A stretch of 63,596 bases of DNA from CAVPPA01 sp050730755. GTDB lineage: Bacteria; Patescibacteriota; Saccharimonadia; Saccharimonadales; UBA4665. Location of the stretch: NCBI GenBank assembly GCA_050730755.1, contig JBOHNR010000012.1, forward strand, positions 1-63,596. Reading direction: 5' to 3'. Below are positions 26,556 to 35,283 of this stretch, one piece after another. Numbering within the stretch: the stretch's first letter is position 1; every line of letters starts with the position of its first letter. The notes beneath the pieces are model-generated. The model made no database searches. It was not told the origin of the DNA and worked only from the letters and a program-made list of their open reading frames with translations. The position numbers were made by a program, and so were the translations under genes.

Positions 26556-27824
26556 TTATTTATCAATGTAATCCTGGCAAAGACGTTCAAATACAGAATT
26601 CGTCCAGCCAAATCCAGATTGGGTTGGATAAACGCCCTTAACTGGTGGCTTTTCCGGATTGACGACGTTATACTTCTCCAAAAAGACGCCATTCTTATTA
26701 AACCACCGGAGGTTAGTTTTGAGCCACTTTATGGCCAGGCGATGAGCATCAGCGTGATAGCCGTAACGCTCTAAGCCTTGGATGACTATCAGTTGCAAAG
26801 GCGCCCAACCATTCGGATAAGCCCATTGCATGGGCATACTACCCCTCATATAGTGACTGACTGGCAGCGAATCAGTTGTGGCTAGTCCGCCTTTATTTTC
26901 AAAGCGGTGGAGTGACCCAACTAAGGCTGCAGCCTGTTTGATATCTACCATCCCCGCCCACATAGGGTAAAAAGCAGCCAGACTACCGACGTTACTGCGT
27001 TTGTGTTTGATAAAGTTGTAGTCAAAATAGAGTCCGCGAATTTTATCCCACATCAGCTCATTAATGACGGATTTTCGAATTTCGGCTAATCTATCCCAGA
27101 CTTTAGCTTTAGTCTCATCGCCGAGTATTCGGGCAGCTTTAGCAAAATCCGTTTCGTATTTATAAAGCAAAGCATTTAAATCAACCGGTAGGTACTGGAG
27201 CGCTTTCCGATCAAATCTTGGTGTCATGTCCCAACCACTTTCAGCTTCAGCCAAATCGTGTAGAAAATTAACGTCAAAATAACGACTTAAGCCCTGGTAC
27301 ATCTGCCTAAAATTAGGACTTTTAATACCCATCCAAACGACTTTGTATTCTTCTTCGGCTAGCCCTATATTCTTTCTTAGCCACGGTTTATCTAAGTGAT
27401 AAGCTTCGTAGACCTCAAAAATAAACGAAGTTAAGAATGGAGGCTGAGATCGACCAGTCAGATACGTTCTGGAGGCGTTAGGAACAATTTTAAAGCGTTT
27501 AAACAAACTCATAATATCTGTTAAAACACCCTCAACTTGTTCTTTATGTTGAGTATCGTAAAGACCTTGGACCATAAAGTAACTGTCCCAGTAATATAGC
27601 TCATTATAATCAAATTGAGCGGTTTTATCGTAACTCGGCACAAAATATGGCTCAGGTAACCCTAATAGGCTTTCGTCATCGTGAGGGTGAAAGCGTAGTA
27701 GATTGGGCCAATAATCTTTAACATACTGCCTTGCTGGCCGGACATCGTCAGGACTTAAAACGAGTTGTGAGTTGAGTGATAAGCTTTTCCGAACAATGTT
27801 TGTTGCTTTTATGATACTAATCAT
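26556..27824 (-). CDS. Trehalase family GH37 glycosidase
   Basis: Hydrolyses trehalose to glucose, judging by family. 422 aa, no signal peptide, so probably cytoplasmic. Trehalase signatures are visible: FDYNELYYWDSYFMVQGL, ESGWDMTPRFD (catalytic acid Asp region), MQWAYPNGWAPLQLIVIQGL (usual QWDYPNGWAPLQ) and the C-terminal LEKYNVVNPEKP with the catalytic base. Together with the GH1 enzyme (61074-62333) it suggests use of host or community glycosides. Confidence 0.9.
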   Translation of the reverse strand: MISIIKATNIVRKSLSLNSQLVLSPDDVRPARQYVKDYWPNLLRFHPHDDESLLGLPEPYFVPSYDKTAQFDYNELYYWDSYFMVQGLYDTQHKEQVEGVLTDIMSLFKRFKIVPNASRTYLTGRSQPPFLTSFIFEVYEAYHLDKPWLRKNIGLAEEEYKVVWMGIKSPNFRQMYQGLSRYFDVNFLHDLAEAESGWDMTPRFDRKALQYLPVDLNALLYKYETDFAKAARILGDETKAKVWDRLAEIRKSVINELMWDKIRGLYFDYNFIKHKRSNVGSLAAFYPMWAGMVDIKQAAALVGSLHRFENKGGLATTDSLPVSHYMRGSMPMQWAYPNGWAPLQLIVIQGLERYGYHADAHRLAIKWLKTNLRWFNKNGVFLEKYNVVNPEKPPVKGVYPTQSGFGWTNSVFERLCQDYIDK

Positions 27825-27987
27825 AATTTTTTATCTAAAGCTGTTTGTTCAGGTGTTTAAGCAGTTTGAGATGTCGAACTCTACGTCTAATAATCTGTCC
27901 TGTTGCCTGATGTTTTTAATTTAACCACTAGTGCAACAAAATAGATAGCCCCTTACTCCAAGGCTAGAACTAACGAATAAACATGAC

Positions 27988-28725
27988 TTAAACCAAGTGC
28001 TTAGACAAAAATACAAGTGTTTGTTGCCAAGCATCGGTCGCTGCTGATTGGTTGTAGGCGAATTTATTAGTGTCATTGAAAAATGCATGGCCGCAATCAG
28101 GATAAATAATGGCTTTATAGTCCACTCCAGCTGCACTCATATTCTCTTTCAACTTAGGCAGTTCATTTATGAGAGCTTCGTCTTTTTCGCCGTAAAAAGC
28201 TAGGATAGGGCAAGTAATCTTCTTTAGTTCACTTTGGTCTTGCGGAGCATGACCATAATAAGGTATCGCAGCTTTTAAACGCGGCTCGTTGACGGCCAGT
28301 AAGTAACTATACGTACCACCGAAACAAAAGCCGGCAACAGCTACATTTTGCCCAGTTTCAGATATATCGTACAAGTAATCAAAGCAAACCTTAAGCTTGC
28401 CAATTGTTTTTTCGGCGAAACCTGGTTCCTGTAGGGGTGTCATTAAGGCTCTTAATTTTGGCTGGGCTTCGTTACGTTTAACCGGGTCGAACAAATTAAC
28501 CATTAGTTCATCAGCGTGTTCGGCAATATCGGTTTCACTTAGTAAATCAGGTGCCAATACTAAATAGCCCTCTTTAGAAAAACAATCAGCGATAGATTTT
28601 ATATGGTCACTTAGCCCCCATACTTCATGGATAACAACCAGAGCGCCTTTAATCTCATTACTCGGTTTAGCTAAATAAACTGGAAACGATTGGCCGGAAA
28701 ACGAAAGCTCGTCTATGTTTTGCAC
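27988..28725 (-). CDS. Dienelactone hydrolase family protein
   Basis: 245-aa alpha/beta hydrolase. The nucleophile is Cys in VAVAGFCFGGTYSYLLA, the acid Asp follows ILAFYGEKDEAL, and the His is in YPDCGHAFFND, which is the Cys-Asp-His triad of dienelactone hydrolases. The N-terminal VIHEVWGLSDHIKSIADCFS also fits. The substrate is unknown; an aromatic degradation pathway is not evident here. The 162 bp after it (27826-27987) hold nothing I can identify. Confidence 0.9.
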   Translation of the reverse strand: MQNIDELSFSGQSFPVYLAKPSNEIKGALVVIHEVWGLSDHIKSIADCFSKEGYLVLAPDLLSETDIAEHADELMVNLFDPVKRNEAQPKLRALMTPLQEPGFAEKTIGKLKVCFDYLYDISETGQNVAVAGFCFGGTYSYLLAVNEPRLKAAIPYYGHAPQDQSELKKITCPILAFYGEKDEALINELPKLKENMSAAGVDYKAIIYPDCGHAFFNDTNKFAYNQSAATDAWQQTLVFLSKHLV

Positions 28726-28885
28726 TGCATGTCCCCTGCTTAACGACTACATTATGAGGTCTAAACCCGATTTTTTGCAAACGCCACCAAGGCTAGATTA
28801 ACTCTATTCTAGTACTCACGAAAAGAGCCACATCCAACAGACGACCCGTGTCAGGTTCTCTCTATAAGGCTGATCAATTATTGGT

Positions 28886-28972
28886 TCAGTTGAACAGTCG
28901 CACCTGACGGGCAGCTTGGATTTTTTTGATGTTACGCCGGACTGTTGCTTCACGCTGCTTAGTTGTCGCCAT
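28886..28972 (-). CDS. Small basic protein, 28 aa
   Basis: ATG at 28972 preceded by GAGGAG 7 nt upstream. The product begins MATTKQREATVRRNIKKIQA and ends VRLFN. It is strongly basic and helical by composition, like small nucleic-acid-binding or ribosome-associated proteins. The clear ribosome-binding site supports it as a real gene; the function is unknown. It sits between the tmRNA terminator and the dienelactone hydrolase. Nothing else was recognised in 28726-28885. Confidence 0.6.
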   Translation of the reverse strand: MATTKQREATVRRNIKKIQAARQVRLFN

Positions 28973-29053
28973 CTCGAATCTCCTCAATTTTACAAGTTTA
29001 AGTGAAAGATAACCAGGCAACAGTGAAATAGCTTACGCTGCCTAAAATAATCT

Positions 29054-29092
29054 AAAAAATAACAAAATAACCTCTAGGATTCGAGGTTATTT
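29054..29092 (-). terminator. Rho-independent terminator of tmRNA
   Basis: Perfect 10-bp stem AAATAACCTC/GAGGTTATTT (29065-29074 with 29083-29092) around an 8-nt loop. On the minus strand it is followed by a T-rich tract (TTGTTATTTTTT). It lies 14 bp after the tmRNA 3' end. Confidence 0.85.
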
Positions 29093-29105
29093 AAATATGG
29101 ATCAT

Positions 29106-29504
29106 TGGTGGAGCTGGCGGAGTACTGCCCTCCGCGTCCGCTGGTTTATCTTGGTTAATCTTCTACAAGCTTAGTCTGCTTAAGGTTCTCGAAAGCTGGC
29201 ATTTAGAACAGACGAAAAGCTGGCTTTCAAAGTCCAAAGTCTTAGTAAGCATTCTGGACAGGAATGCTTAGGCAGTCAGATGATATGAAACGCCTTTTAA
29301 CTATCTGGCGTCGTTTTAGGCATTGCTTAAGAAATTTAGACTTAAGCTGTTGCGAAAGCCAATGCGCGGGGTGCAAAAGCACTCGCTACAAAAGACTTTA
29401 CGCTATTAAATGCGTTTGCATTTATTATGGGTTTGCCTATAACGCTGACAAGCGACCTGCTGATTTAACCGATAAAGTCCAACGTCGAGCTTGAAGTCAG
29501 CCCC
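29106..29504 (-). ncRNA. ssrA: Transfer-messenger RNA (tmRNA)
   Basis: Rescues stalled ribosomes and tags the product for proteolysis. The 5' end GGGGCTGACTTCAAGCTCGA and the 3' end with GGACGCGG ... CCGCCAGCTCCACCA are the tRNA-like domain, with encoded CCA. The proposed tag frame starts at a GCA resume codon (29417-29419, preceded by AATAAAT) and runs 25 codons to TAA at 29342-29344. It begins ANAFNSVKSF and ends RALAFATA. A long 399-nt one-piece form. A GCA earlier in the 5' part is followed by two stops after three codons and was rejected as resume site. Confidence 0.95.
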
Positions 29505-29533
29505 GTATAAGTCTCACATACGTGAGTGAATTT

Positions 29534-29562
29534 ATTATATCATCTTTATGGTTAAAAGTCAT
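29534..29562 (-). promoter_or_regulatory. tmRNA promoter
   Basis: ATGACT (29557-29562), 17 bp, TATAAT (29534-29539) on the minus strand; predicted start about 23 nt before the mature tmRNA 5' end. Confidence 0.7.
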
Positions 29563-29569
29563 ACTTAAA

Positions 29570-29992
29570 CTATTTAACGCGGTCTTCAATTTGGTCGAGT
29601 ATGTTAATCAGTTCACTAAGCTGCTGTTTTGATAAACTTTTCACGAGCGGAGTTTGAAATGACTGAAGTACCAACAGAGCTGCTCCTAAAACCTGAGATC
29701 CTTTTGGGGTCAGAATAGTTATGCGTTGACGATGATCTTTTGGATTAAGTACAGTGACTAACAATTGCCGGTCATAAAGAAGTTTTATCTGGCGGCTAAC
29801 ACTTGCCTCGCTCTGATTAAGTTCAAGTGCAATATGTCGTTGCAATAGTCGATCATTAGCTTGAACTGTCTTTAATATCCTGAATTGGGCCAGGCCAATG
29901 CTCAGTTGGGCTTGAAGGACCTGATCAGACGCCTTTGCCAAAAGATTGGCTAATTGCTGGATCTTTAAGTTTAGATCGTTTTGAAACGGCAT
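29570..29992 (-). CDS. MarR-family transcriptional regulator
   Basis: 140 aa from ATG 29992 (a TTG at 30010 lies inside the promoter and is rejected). Winged helix: AQFRILKTVQANDRLLQRHI, ALELNQSEASVSRQIKLLYD (recognition helix) and the wing DRQLLVTVLNPKDHRQRITI. Terminal helices form the dimer interface. A perfect inverted repeat covers its own -10 (30001-30019), so autorepression is likely. The regulated function is unknown; the neighbours are tmRNA and rsmA. Confidence 0.9.
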   Translation of the reverse strand: MPFQNDLNLKIQQLANLLAKASDQVLQAQLSIGLAQFRILKTVQANDRLLQRHIALELNQSEASVSRQIKLLYDRQLLVTVLNPKDHRQRITILTPKGSQVLGAALLVLQSFQTPLVKSLSKQQLSELINILDQIEDRVK

Positions 29993-30000
29993 ATAAGTTA

Positions 30001-30029
30001 AAGTATACAAATAATACTTAACAAATCAA
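30001..30029 (-). promoter_or_regulatory. marR promoter with overlapping palindromic operator
   Basis: TTGATT (30024-30029), 16 bp, TATACT (30002-30007). AAGTAT and ATACTT (30001-30006 and 30014-30019) form a 6-7-6 inverted repeat over the -10. The -10 ends 9 nt before the ATG at 29992, so the mRNA is probably leaderless. Confidence 0.6.
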
Positions 30030-30042
30030 GTATTCACTAAAT

Positions 30043-30828
30043 CTACTTTAAGACGGTCTTATATAACCGATACCAATCCTCGAGTGCTAGGTTTTGTGCT
30101 CTCAAACTGGGATCTAGTTTAGCGGCCACCATTAGCTGGGAAACGGTTGCTTTATTAAGCCGCAGACCACTACTTAGGCTATTTAGAAGCTTCTTACGCC
30201 GGCCGGCAAAGCCAGCTTTTACGATCTGGAAAAACATTTTATGGTCAACACTTGGGAAAAGCGGTTTAGGACGAAATTTTAGAACCAGTATCTGTGAATC
30301 AACCTTGGGCACAGGTTCAAAAAGTATAGCTGGGACAACTCGACCTAAACTAACTTCCCAGTAAAATTGGGTGCTGATGCTCAAAAGCGATGTGTCGCCT
30401 GCTTTTGCTGCCACTCGTTTAGCTAGTTCTTTTTGAACTAGTAGTGCTACTTGGATCGGTTGATTATCTGATTCAGAGAGCTTTCGAATTAGATTACTAG
30501 TTAAATAAAAGGGAATATTGGCAACTACTTTATAACCTCTCGGCAGAGTGTTCAAATCAAGATCCAATATATTCTTTTGAACCACTTGCAAATTAGGGCT
30601 TGAAACCCTTTCCGGCAGTTTCAAAGCCAATTCACTGTCTAGTTCAACAGCCACTACGCTAGCTACTCGTTGAACCAGTAGCTCAGTCAACGTACCGATG
30701 CCGGGACCAATTTCAAGTACCGTATCGTTTGGTGCTATCCCAGCCGCCAGGCACATTGCTTGCAAACTAGCTTGATCAGTCAACCAGTGCTGGCCAAGAG
30801 ATTTTTTTGCAAAAGGTAAGCCATTCAT
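30043..30828 (-). CDS. rsmA: 16S rRNA dimethyladenosine transferase RsmA/KsgA
   Basis: Dimethylates two adjacent adenines at the 3' end of 16S rRNA late in 30S assembly. 261 aa. Motifs: KKSLGQHWLTD at the N-terminus, VLEIGPGIGTLTELLVQR (SAM motif I), VVAVELDSEL and the catalytic VVANIPFYLTSNLI (motif IV, usual NxPY/F). C-terminal helical domain with GFAGRRKKLLNSL. Normal length and architecture. Confidence 0.96.
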   Translation of the reverse strand: MNGLPFAKKSLGQHWLTDQASLQAMCLAAGIAPNDTVLEIGPGIGTLTELLVQRVASVVAVELDSELALKLPERVSSPNLQVVQKNILDLDLNTLPRGYKVVANIPFYLTSNLIRKLSESDNQPIQVALLVQKELAKRVAAKAGDTSLLSISTQFYWEVSLGRVVPAILFEPVPKVDSQILVLKFRPKPLFPSVDHKMFFQIVKAGFAGRRKKLLNSLSSGLRLNKATVSQLMVAAKLDPSLRAQNLALEDWYRLYKTVLK

Positions 30829-30859
30829 ACCGCCATTGTATCAAGCGAATGGCTGGGAA

Positions 30860-32146
30860 CTACCAGCTACCGTACGCCAGCCAGTGTGAATAGGCCCCAT
30901 ACCAGCCACCGTAACGTCCCTGGGCATAACTACTACACCAGAACAACTGAGTGACTGGGTTGGTCGCCCAGTCGGCACCGGCTGATGCCATTTTGTAACC
31001 AGGAGTAGCTTGGCATAATCCATAACCATAGGGAGTATATTGATCATCTGGCACCGCCGGACAGTAGTGTTCGCCTTCAGCCTTTGTCGGGCACCAACCT
31101 GATTCGTGGCTAATAATGTAATCAGCGTATTGATAATCGCCTGGCGAGATGCCAGCCAGAGCCATGTCTCCTTTGATTCCGGACAGATTCGAACCAACAA
31201 CTTCAATCTGAGTGACCGGTTGAATAGTAACAACCGTTTGAATCAAGGTTCGGCTAACCACTTGACCGTTTTCAACATTCACTTTATAGGTCAATACTTC
31301 TTGACCGGGACTACCTACTTGACGGATAGCATAAGTGCCATAGGTTAATGAAGCATCATCAATATCCTGAGTAGGCGTAGCGATTGCCTGAGTCACATTC
31401 TGTACGCTATAGCCATTGCGAATAATCGATATCGTTTCGCCGGCGACAATCGGAGTATCCAGCGACGGTTCGACGGTAACATTTTTATCGAGAGTGACAT
31501 GTTGAGAGACCAAAAAGCCGCCAACGGTCTTAGCTTGAGTACGGGTGGCGGCTACAAAACCGTTAGTTACTAATGTAACTGGCGTAGCTGGCGTAACTAC
31601 AATTATGTTACCGAGAGTCCCCTGCTGAAGTATATTAGTCACAGGTTGAGGGGTAAGCTTGTCTTCCGGATAGATTGTCAGGCCGGCCTGTTCGACGATG
31701 CTTCTAGGAGTAGTGGCTGCGCTAAAAGCGGATGTTGTTTGATTACCGTCAATAATTTTAACGGGTACTGCCCGAAAAATATTTATACGAAAGTCATCCT
31801 GATGAATCGGGGTACCTAACGCCGGCTCAACAACATCACCTGGATTAATGACTATATTTAGTTTTGCGAGTAGCTTCCCGACCGTTGGTTCATGGCTTGG
31901 TACGGTTCGAGTTTGATGATCATAAGAGATTATAACGATGTCGGTGGCTGGTGGTTTTAAAGATATCCCGTGACTCGTTACTAACCATAATATGCCACTA
32001 GTTAGCGCTACTAAAACCACAAAGGCGACAATTGGCACCATGAACGGGTGCCGGCTCAAAAGTCGCAATCGGCGCGTATGCTCACGCCTGTTGTGTAAAA
32101 GCCTACGATTAAAACGTCGAATTTTTTGGTACATAAAAACAATCAT
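30860..32146 (-). CDS. DUF348-G5 protein with C-terminal lysozyme-like (Rpf/SLT) domain
   Basis: 428 aa. Membrane segment (about 35-55), tandem DUF348 ubiquitin-like repeats (starting near DIVIISYDHQTRTVPSHEPT), a G5 domain (with TYGTYAIRQVGSPGQEVLTY) and a C-terminal domain with SHESGWCPTKAEGEHYC, YGYGLCQATPGYKM and ATNPVTQLFW. That is the lysozyme/transglycosylase fold seen in resuscitation-promoting factors and YabE-like proteins; the Glu in HESGW is the likely acid. It probably cuts glycan strands at the cell surface. The window contains a dense set of such enzymes. Confidence 0.9.
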   Translation of the reverse strand: MIVFMYQKIRRFNRRLLHNRREHTRRLRLLSRHPFMVPIVAFVVLVALTSGILWLVTSHGISLKPPATDIVIISYDHQTRTVPSHEPTVGKLLAKLNIVINPGDVVEPALGTPIHQDDFRINIFRAVPVKIIDGNQTTSAFSAATTPRSIVEQAGLTIYPEDKLTPQPVTNILQQGTLGNIIVVTPATPVTLVTNGFVAATRTQAKTVGGFLVSQHVTLDKNVTVEPSLDTPIVAGETISIIRNGYSVQNVTQAIATPTQDIDDASLTYGTYAIRQVGSPGQEVLTYKVNVENGQVVSRTLIQTVVTIQPVTQIEVVGSNLSGIKGDMALAGISPGDYQYADYIISHESGWCPTKAEGEHYCPAVPDDQYTPYGYGLCQATPGYKMASAGADWATNPVTQLFWCSSYAQGRYGGWYGAYSHWLAYGSW

Positions 32147-32255
32147 TGGTGCTTATATTTGTGAGACTTGCGACATAAAAAGGAAGAAAAAGTAACACCT
32201 GTTTAGCTCTCATATATTGTAGCAAACGCTGGTCGCCGCCGGTCTTTAGCCGTAT

Positions 32256-34427
32256 TCACAGTTTTTCGAGTGGCGCAAAACCGAGGTTTAGAGTTTTTGT
32301 TCCCCTAGATTTAAAGTGGACTGTTACAATATCACCATCGATTGACGTAACTGTACCAATCCCAAAAACATGATGTCTAACCCCGTCACCTTTAGTAACT
32401 TCTGGGGCAAAGCGAGACTCTTGTGAATAGGTGTCAGTTTGAAAGGCTCCCAGCATATCACCAGTCCCCGAACCAGGCCATAGACTGACATCGTTTAAGC
32501 TGCCGTTACTAAACTGAAAACCGCCTTTGATGTCACCCAGAAAGCGTGAAGGTAGATTATGTTGGACACCACCGTAAAGTAAGCGGTGAGCCGTACAAAT
32601 CATATATAGCTCTTGCTTAGCTCGGGTCATACCGACATAACATAAACGTCGCTCTTCTTCCATTTCGTTCTGATCATAAAGAGATCTGGAATGCGGAAAA
32701 ATTGTCTCTTCCAGGCCAATCATATAAACAACTGGGAATTCCAAGCCTTTGGCAGCGTGCAGAGTCATCAGCATCACGGCATCACTGCCAAAATCAGCCG
32801 TATCAACATCACTAATTAAAGTTACTTCTTCCAGAAAGCCTTCCAAGCCAACTTCCTGATACTCTTGGGCTACGCTAAGTAACTCTCGGACGTTCTCAAT
32901 CCTAGCTTCGCCTTTCGGAGTCCCGTCATCCAGAGAGTGAAGATAATCAATCCGCCTGAGCAGCGAATCAATCAGGCCGACTAACGACGTAGTTTTAACT
33001 ATTTCTCTTAAGGACGCCAGGGCTGAGCTAAGCTCGCTCAAAGCATGTTTGGCTTTCGTAGTTAATGCTTCACAAGTTGTTATTTGACTAAGGGCCTGAC
33101 CAAGGGTCAGTCCATTTTCTCTCTGCCAGGTGTAAAAATGCTGAAGCGAGACAGTACCAACACCACGGGCCGGAACATTAACGACTCGCTCAAAACTGAT
33201 TCTATCCTCAGGTTGAACTATCAGTCGCAAATATGCTAAAACGTCCTTGATTTCTTTACGGTCATAAAAACGAACGCCGCCGACGATTCGGTAAGGCATG
33301 CCGTGACGAATAAACACCTCTTCAACCGCCCGACTTTGGGCATTCGTCCGATAAAGAATAGCAAAATCACGGTAATGCCTCAGGCCAGCTTCAGTAGCCA
33401 TTTGGATTTTTCTAACAATAAATTCGGCTTCTGCTTGTTCGTTCGAAACTTGAATAATCTGAACTGGTAAACCGTTGCCCGACTCAGTCCAAAGCTTTTT
33501 ATCCGACCTTTGAATATTCTTGATGATAACGGAATGAGCGGCCTCTAAAATGTGCTTGGTGCTTCGATAATTTTGCTCGAGTTTAATAATCGCGCAATCG
33601 ATATAATCTTTTTCAAAATTAAGTATGTTTCTGAAATCCGCACCCCTCCAGCTATAGATACTTTGCCAGTCATCGCCGACAACGGCAATATTGCGATTTT
33701 CGTTTGTCAATAATTTAATCAGTTTATACTGAGCCAAGTTTGTGTCCTGATATTCGTCGATCATGACATAACGGAATTGAGTTTTCCATTTTTTATGAAC
33801 TTCTTGTTGTGTGTCTAATAACTCAACTGTCCGATTGATAAGGTCATCAAAATCAAGGGCTGAGCCATCTTTGAGAACTTTTTCATAAAGCGGAAAGACT
33901 CTAGCTGCAGCTTTTTGAGCTGGACCAGCTGCTGATTCAGCGTATTCCATCGGTGTTAACATAGCATTTTTGGCACTACTAATAAGACTGGCTATCAATC
34001 TTGGCGGAAAACTTTTTTCATCTAAGTGTAACTGGTGACTAACTTGCTTGACCGCTGCTTGGCAATCAGACTCGTCAAAAATTATAAAACTCCGTGGGAT
34101 ACCGATATATTCTCCGTCTCGTCGCAAGATCCTAACGCATATGCCATGGAAAGTACCCATAAACGGCATGAAGCTTCGGATATCGGATTGCTGACTAATT
34201 AGGCGTCCCACTCTTTGGCGCATTTCATTGGCCGCTTTGTTGGTAAAAGTCACGGCTAAAATATTTTCGGGCATGGCTTTATCGGTGGCTATAAGGTAAG
34301 CGATACGGTGAGTCAGCGTTTTTGTCTTGCCACTGCCGGCACCAGCTAAAATTAGCAGCGGTCCTTCGGTTGTTTCAACCGCTCGGCGTTGTTCTGGATT
34401 CAAGTCTTCAAAAAGTTCACTAAACAC
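32256..34427 (-). CDS. UvrD/PcrA/Rep-type superfamily 1A DNA helicase
   Basis: 723-aa ATP-dependent 3'-5' helicase. Walker A AGAGSGKTKTLTHR, DEYQDTN (Walker B), VGDDWQSIYSWRGA (motif III), QNYRST (motif IV), VMLMTLHAAKGLEFPVVYMI (motif V) and YVGMTRAKQELYM (motif VI) are all present. The C-terminal tail (GDGVRHHVFGIGTVTSIDGD) is the Tudor-like RNA polymerase interaction domain of PcrA/UvrD, so a role in repair and transcription conflict resolution is expected. Confidence 0.95.
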   Translation of the reverse strand: MFSELFEDLNPEQRRAVETTEGPLLILAGAGSGKTKTLTHRIAYLIATDKAMPENILAVTFTNKAANEMRQRVGRLISQQSDIRSFMPFMGTFHGICVRILRRDGEYIGIPRSFIIFDESDCQAAVKQVSHQLHLDEKSFPPRLIASLISSAKNAMLTPMEYAESAAGPAQKAAARVFPLYEKVLKDGSALDFDDLINRTVELLDTQQEVHKKWKTQFRYVMIDEYQDTNLAQYKLIKLLTNENRNIAVVGDDWQSIYSWRGADFRNILNFEKDYIDCAIIKLEQNYRSTKHILEAAHSVIIKNIQRSDKKLWTESGNGLPVQIIQVSNEQAEAEFIVRKIQMATEAGLRHYRDFAILYRTNAQSRAVEEVFIRHGMPYRIVGGVRFYDRKEIKDVLAYLRLIVQPEDRISFERVVNVPARGVGTVSLQHFYTWQRENGLTLGQALSQITTCEALTTKAKHALSELSSALASLREIVKTTSLVGLIDSLLRRIDYLHSLDDGTPKGEARIENVRELLSVAQEYQEVGLEGFLEEVTLISDVDTADFGSDAVMLMTLHAAKGLEFPVVYMIGLEETIFPHSRSLYDQNEMEEERRLCYVGMTRAKQELYMICTAHRLLYGGVQHNLPSRFLGDIKGGFQFSNGSLNDVSLWPGSGTGDMLGAFQTDTYSQESRFAPEVTKGDGVRHHVFGIGTVTSIDGDIVTVHFKSRGTKTLNLGFAPLEKL

Positions 34428-34488
34428 CTTGATATTGTACCAAAGCTACAACTTGCTACGATTTGATATTTAACTTAAATTTTAAAAA

Positions 34489-35283
34489 TTATGGGCTTGA
34501 TCGAAAAAAGTTGGTCACGGCGTGAATACCGCCTAACCTAATCAAACCAGCATCTAATATCAGGTCAAGCCAAACTAGAGCTAACAATATAACGAGTATC
34601 AAAACGCTAATCGCCTGACGCGTATCTTTCCGATGTTCAACGCTGTTAATTGGTAAAAAATATTTTTTGCTGTCAATTATCTTTTCTAATTCAGCTAGTT
34701 TGGCGATTTTTGCCGCTTCTTCTTTCTTTTCGGCTTCATCAACCACTTTATTAGGTTCGATTCGTTCTTTATCTGATTCAGTCTTGTTATCAATATCTTC
34801 AGCTGGAGCTACTTCAGTAGTAGTTTCTGGAGTTTTTTCTATAACTGGTTCGATTTCAGGTTTAGGTTCATCTTTGCTAACTGGCTCGGTGACTTCCTCG
34901 GTTGGTACTACTTTTTCCAATTTCTCATCTGGCGGAGCTGGTTTGTTAATAGCAACGGAAATTACCTTGCCTTTATCTGTCGCATCGTCAGTTGCTTCCT
35001 CGTTACGTTTCGTATCGGCAATTTTTTTTGGCAAGCTCGGAGCAATTGTTGCCGTCTTAGTTCCTGGTTTAGATTCTAAAGGTTCAATTTTAGTTGCCAT
35101 ATTAGATGATTTTAAGACATCATCTTGAGCTGTCTCATTAGGCATAACCATCGGATCTTGTTTCATAATCGGACGATTAGTCACGATAATTGCCCGGCTT
35201 GAAGTGGACGGTTCACTTTTACCGGGTTCAGTGACATCAATGACTTTACTGACTTTTGGTTTGTCTTTACTACTAGCCATCAT
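34489..35283 (-). CDS. Disordered acidic tail-anchored membrane protein
   Basis: 264 aa from the tandem ATG-ATG (35283/35280) that overlaps the end of tpiA; the longer frame would start inside tpiA. Residues 1-200 are low-complexity Glu/Lys/Pro/Thr-rich and predicted disordered. A basic patch (DSKKYFLPINSVEHRKDTRQ) precedes one C-terminal membrane helix (about 225-247). It resembles CPR proteins of unknown function with a cytoplasmic disordered tail. No motif allows a functional call. Confidence 0.7.
   Translation of the reverse strand: MMASSKDKPKVSKVIDVTEPGKSEPSTSSRAIIVTNRPIMKQDPMVMPNETAQDDVLKSSNMATKIEPLESKPGTKTATIAPSLPKKIADTKRNEEATDDATDKGKVISVAINKPAPPDEKLEKVVPTEEVTEPVSKDEPKPEIEPVIEKTPETTTEVAPAEDIDNKTESDKERIEPNKVVDEAEKKEEAAKIAKLAELEKIIDSKKYFLPINSVEHRKDTRQAISVLILVILLALVWLDLILDAGLIRLGGIHAVTNFFRSSP

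Noticed and set aside
29264..29494. 76-aa ORF on the plus strand
   Set aside because: It is the complement of the tmRNA gene.
31180..31210. GATTCGAACC string resembling a tRNA T-loop
   Set aside because: It is inside the Rpf/G5 coding sequence and no cloverleaf can be formed around it.
30841..31233. 130-aa ORF overlapping the Rpf/G5 gene
   Set aside because: Out-of-frame shadow on the same strand; the longer frame has recognisable domains.
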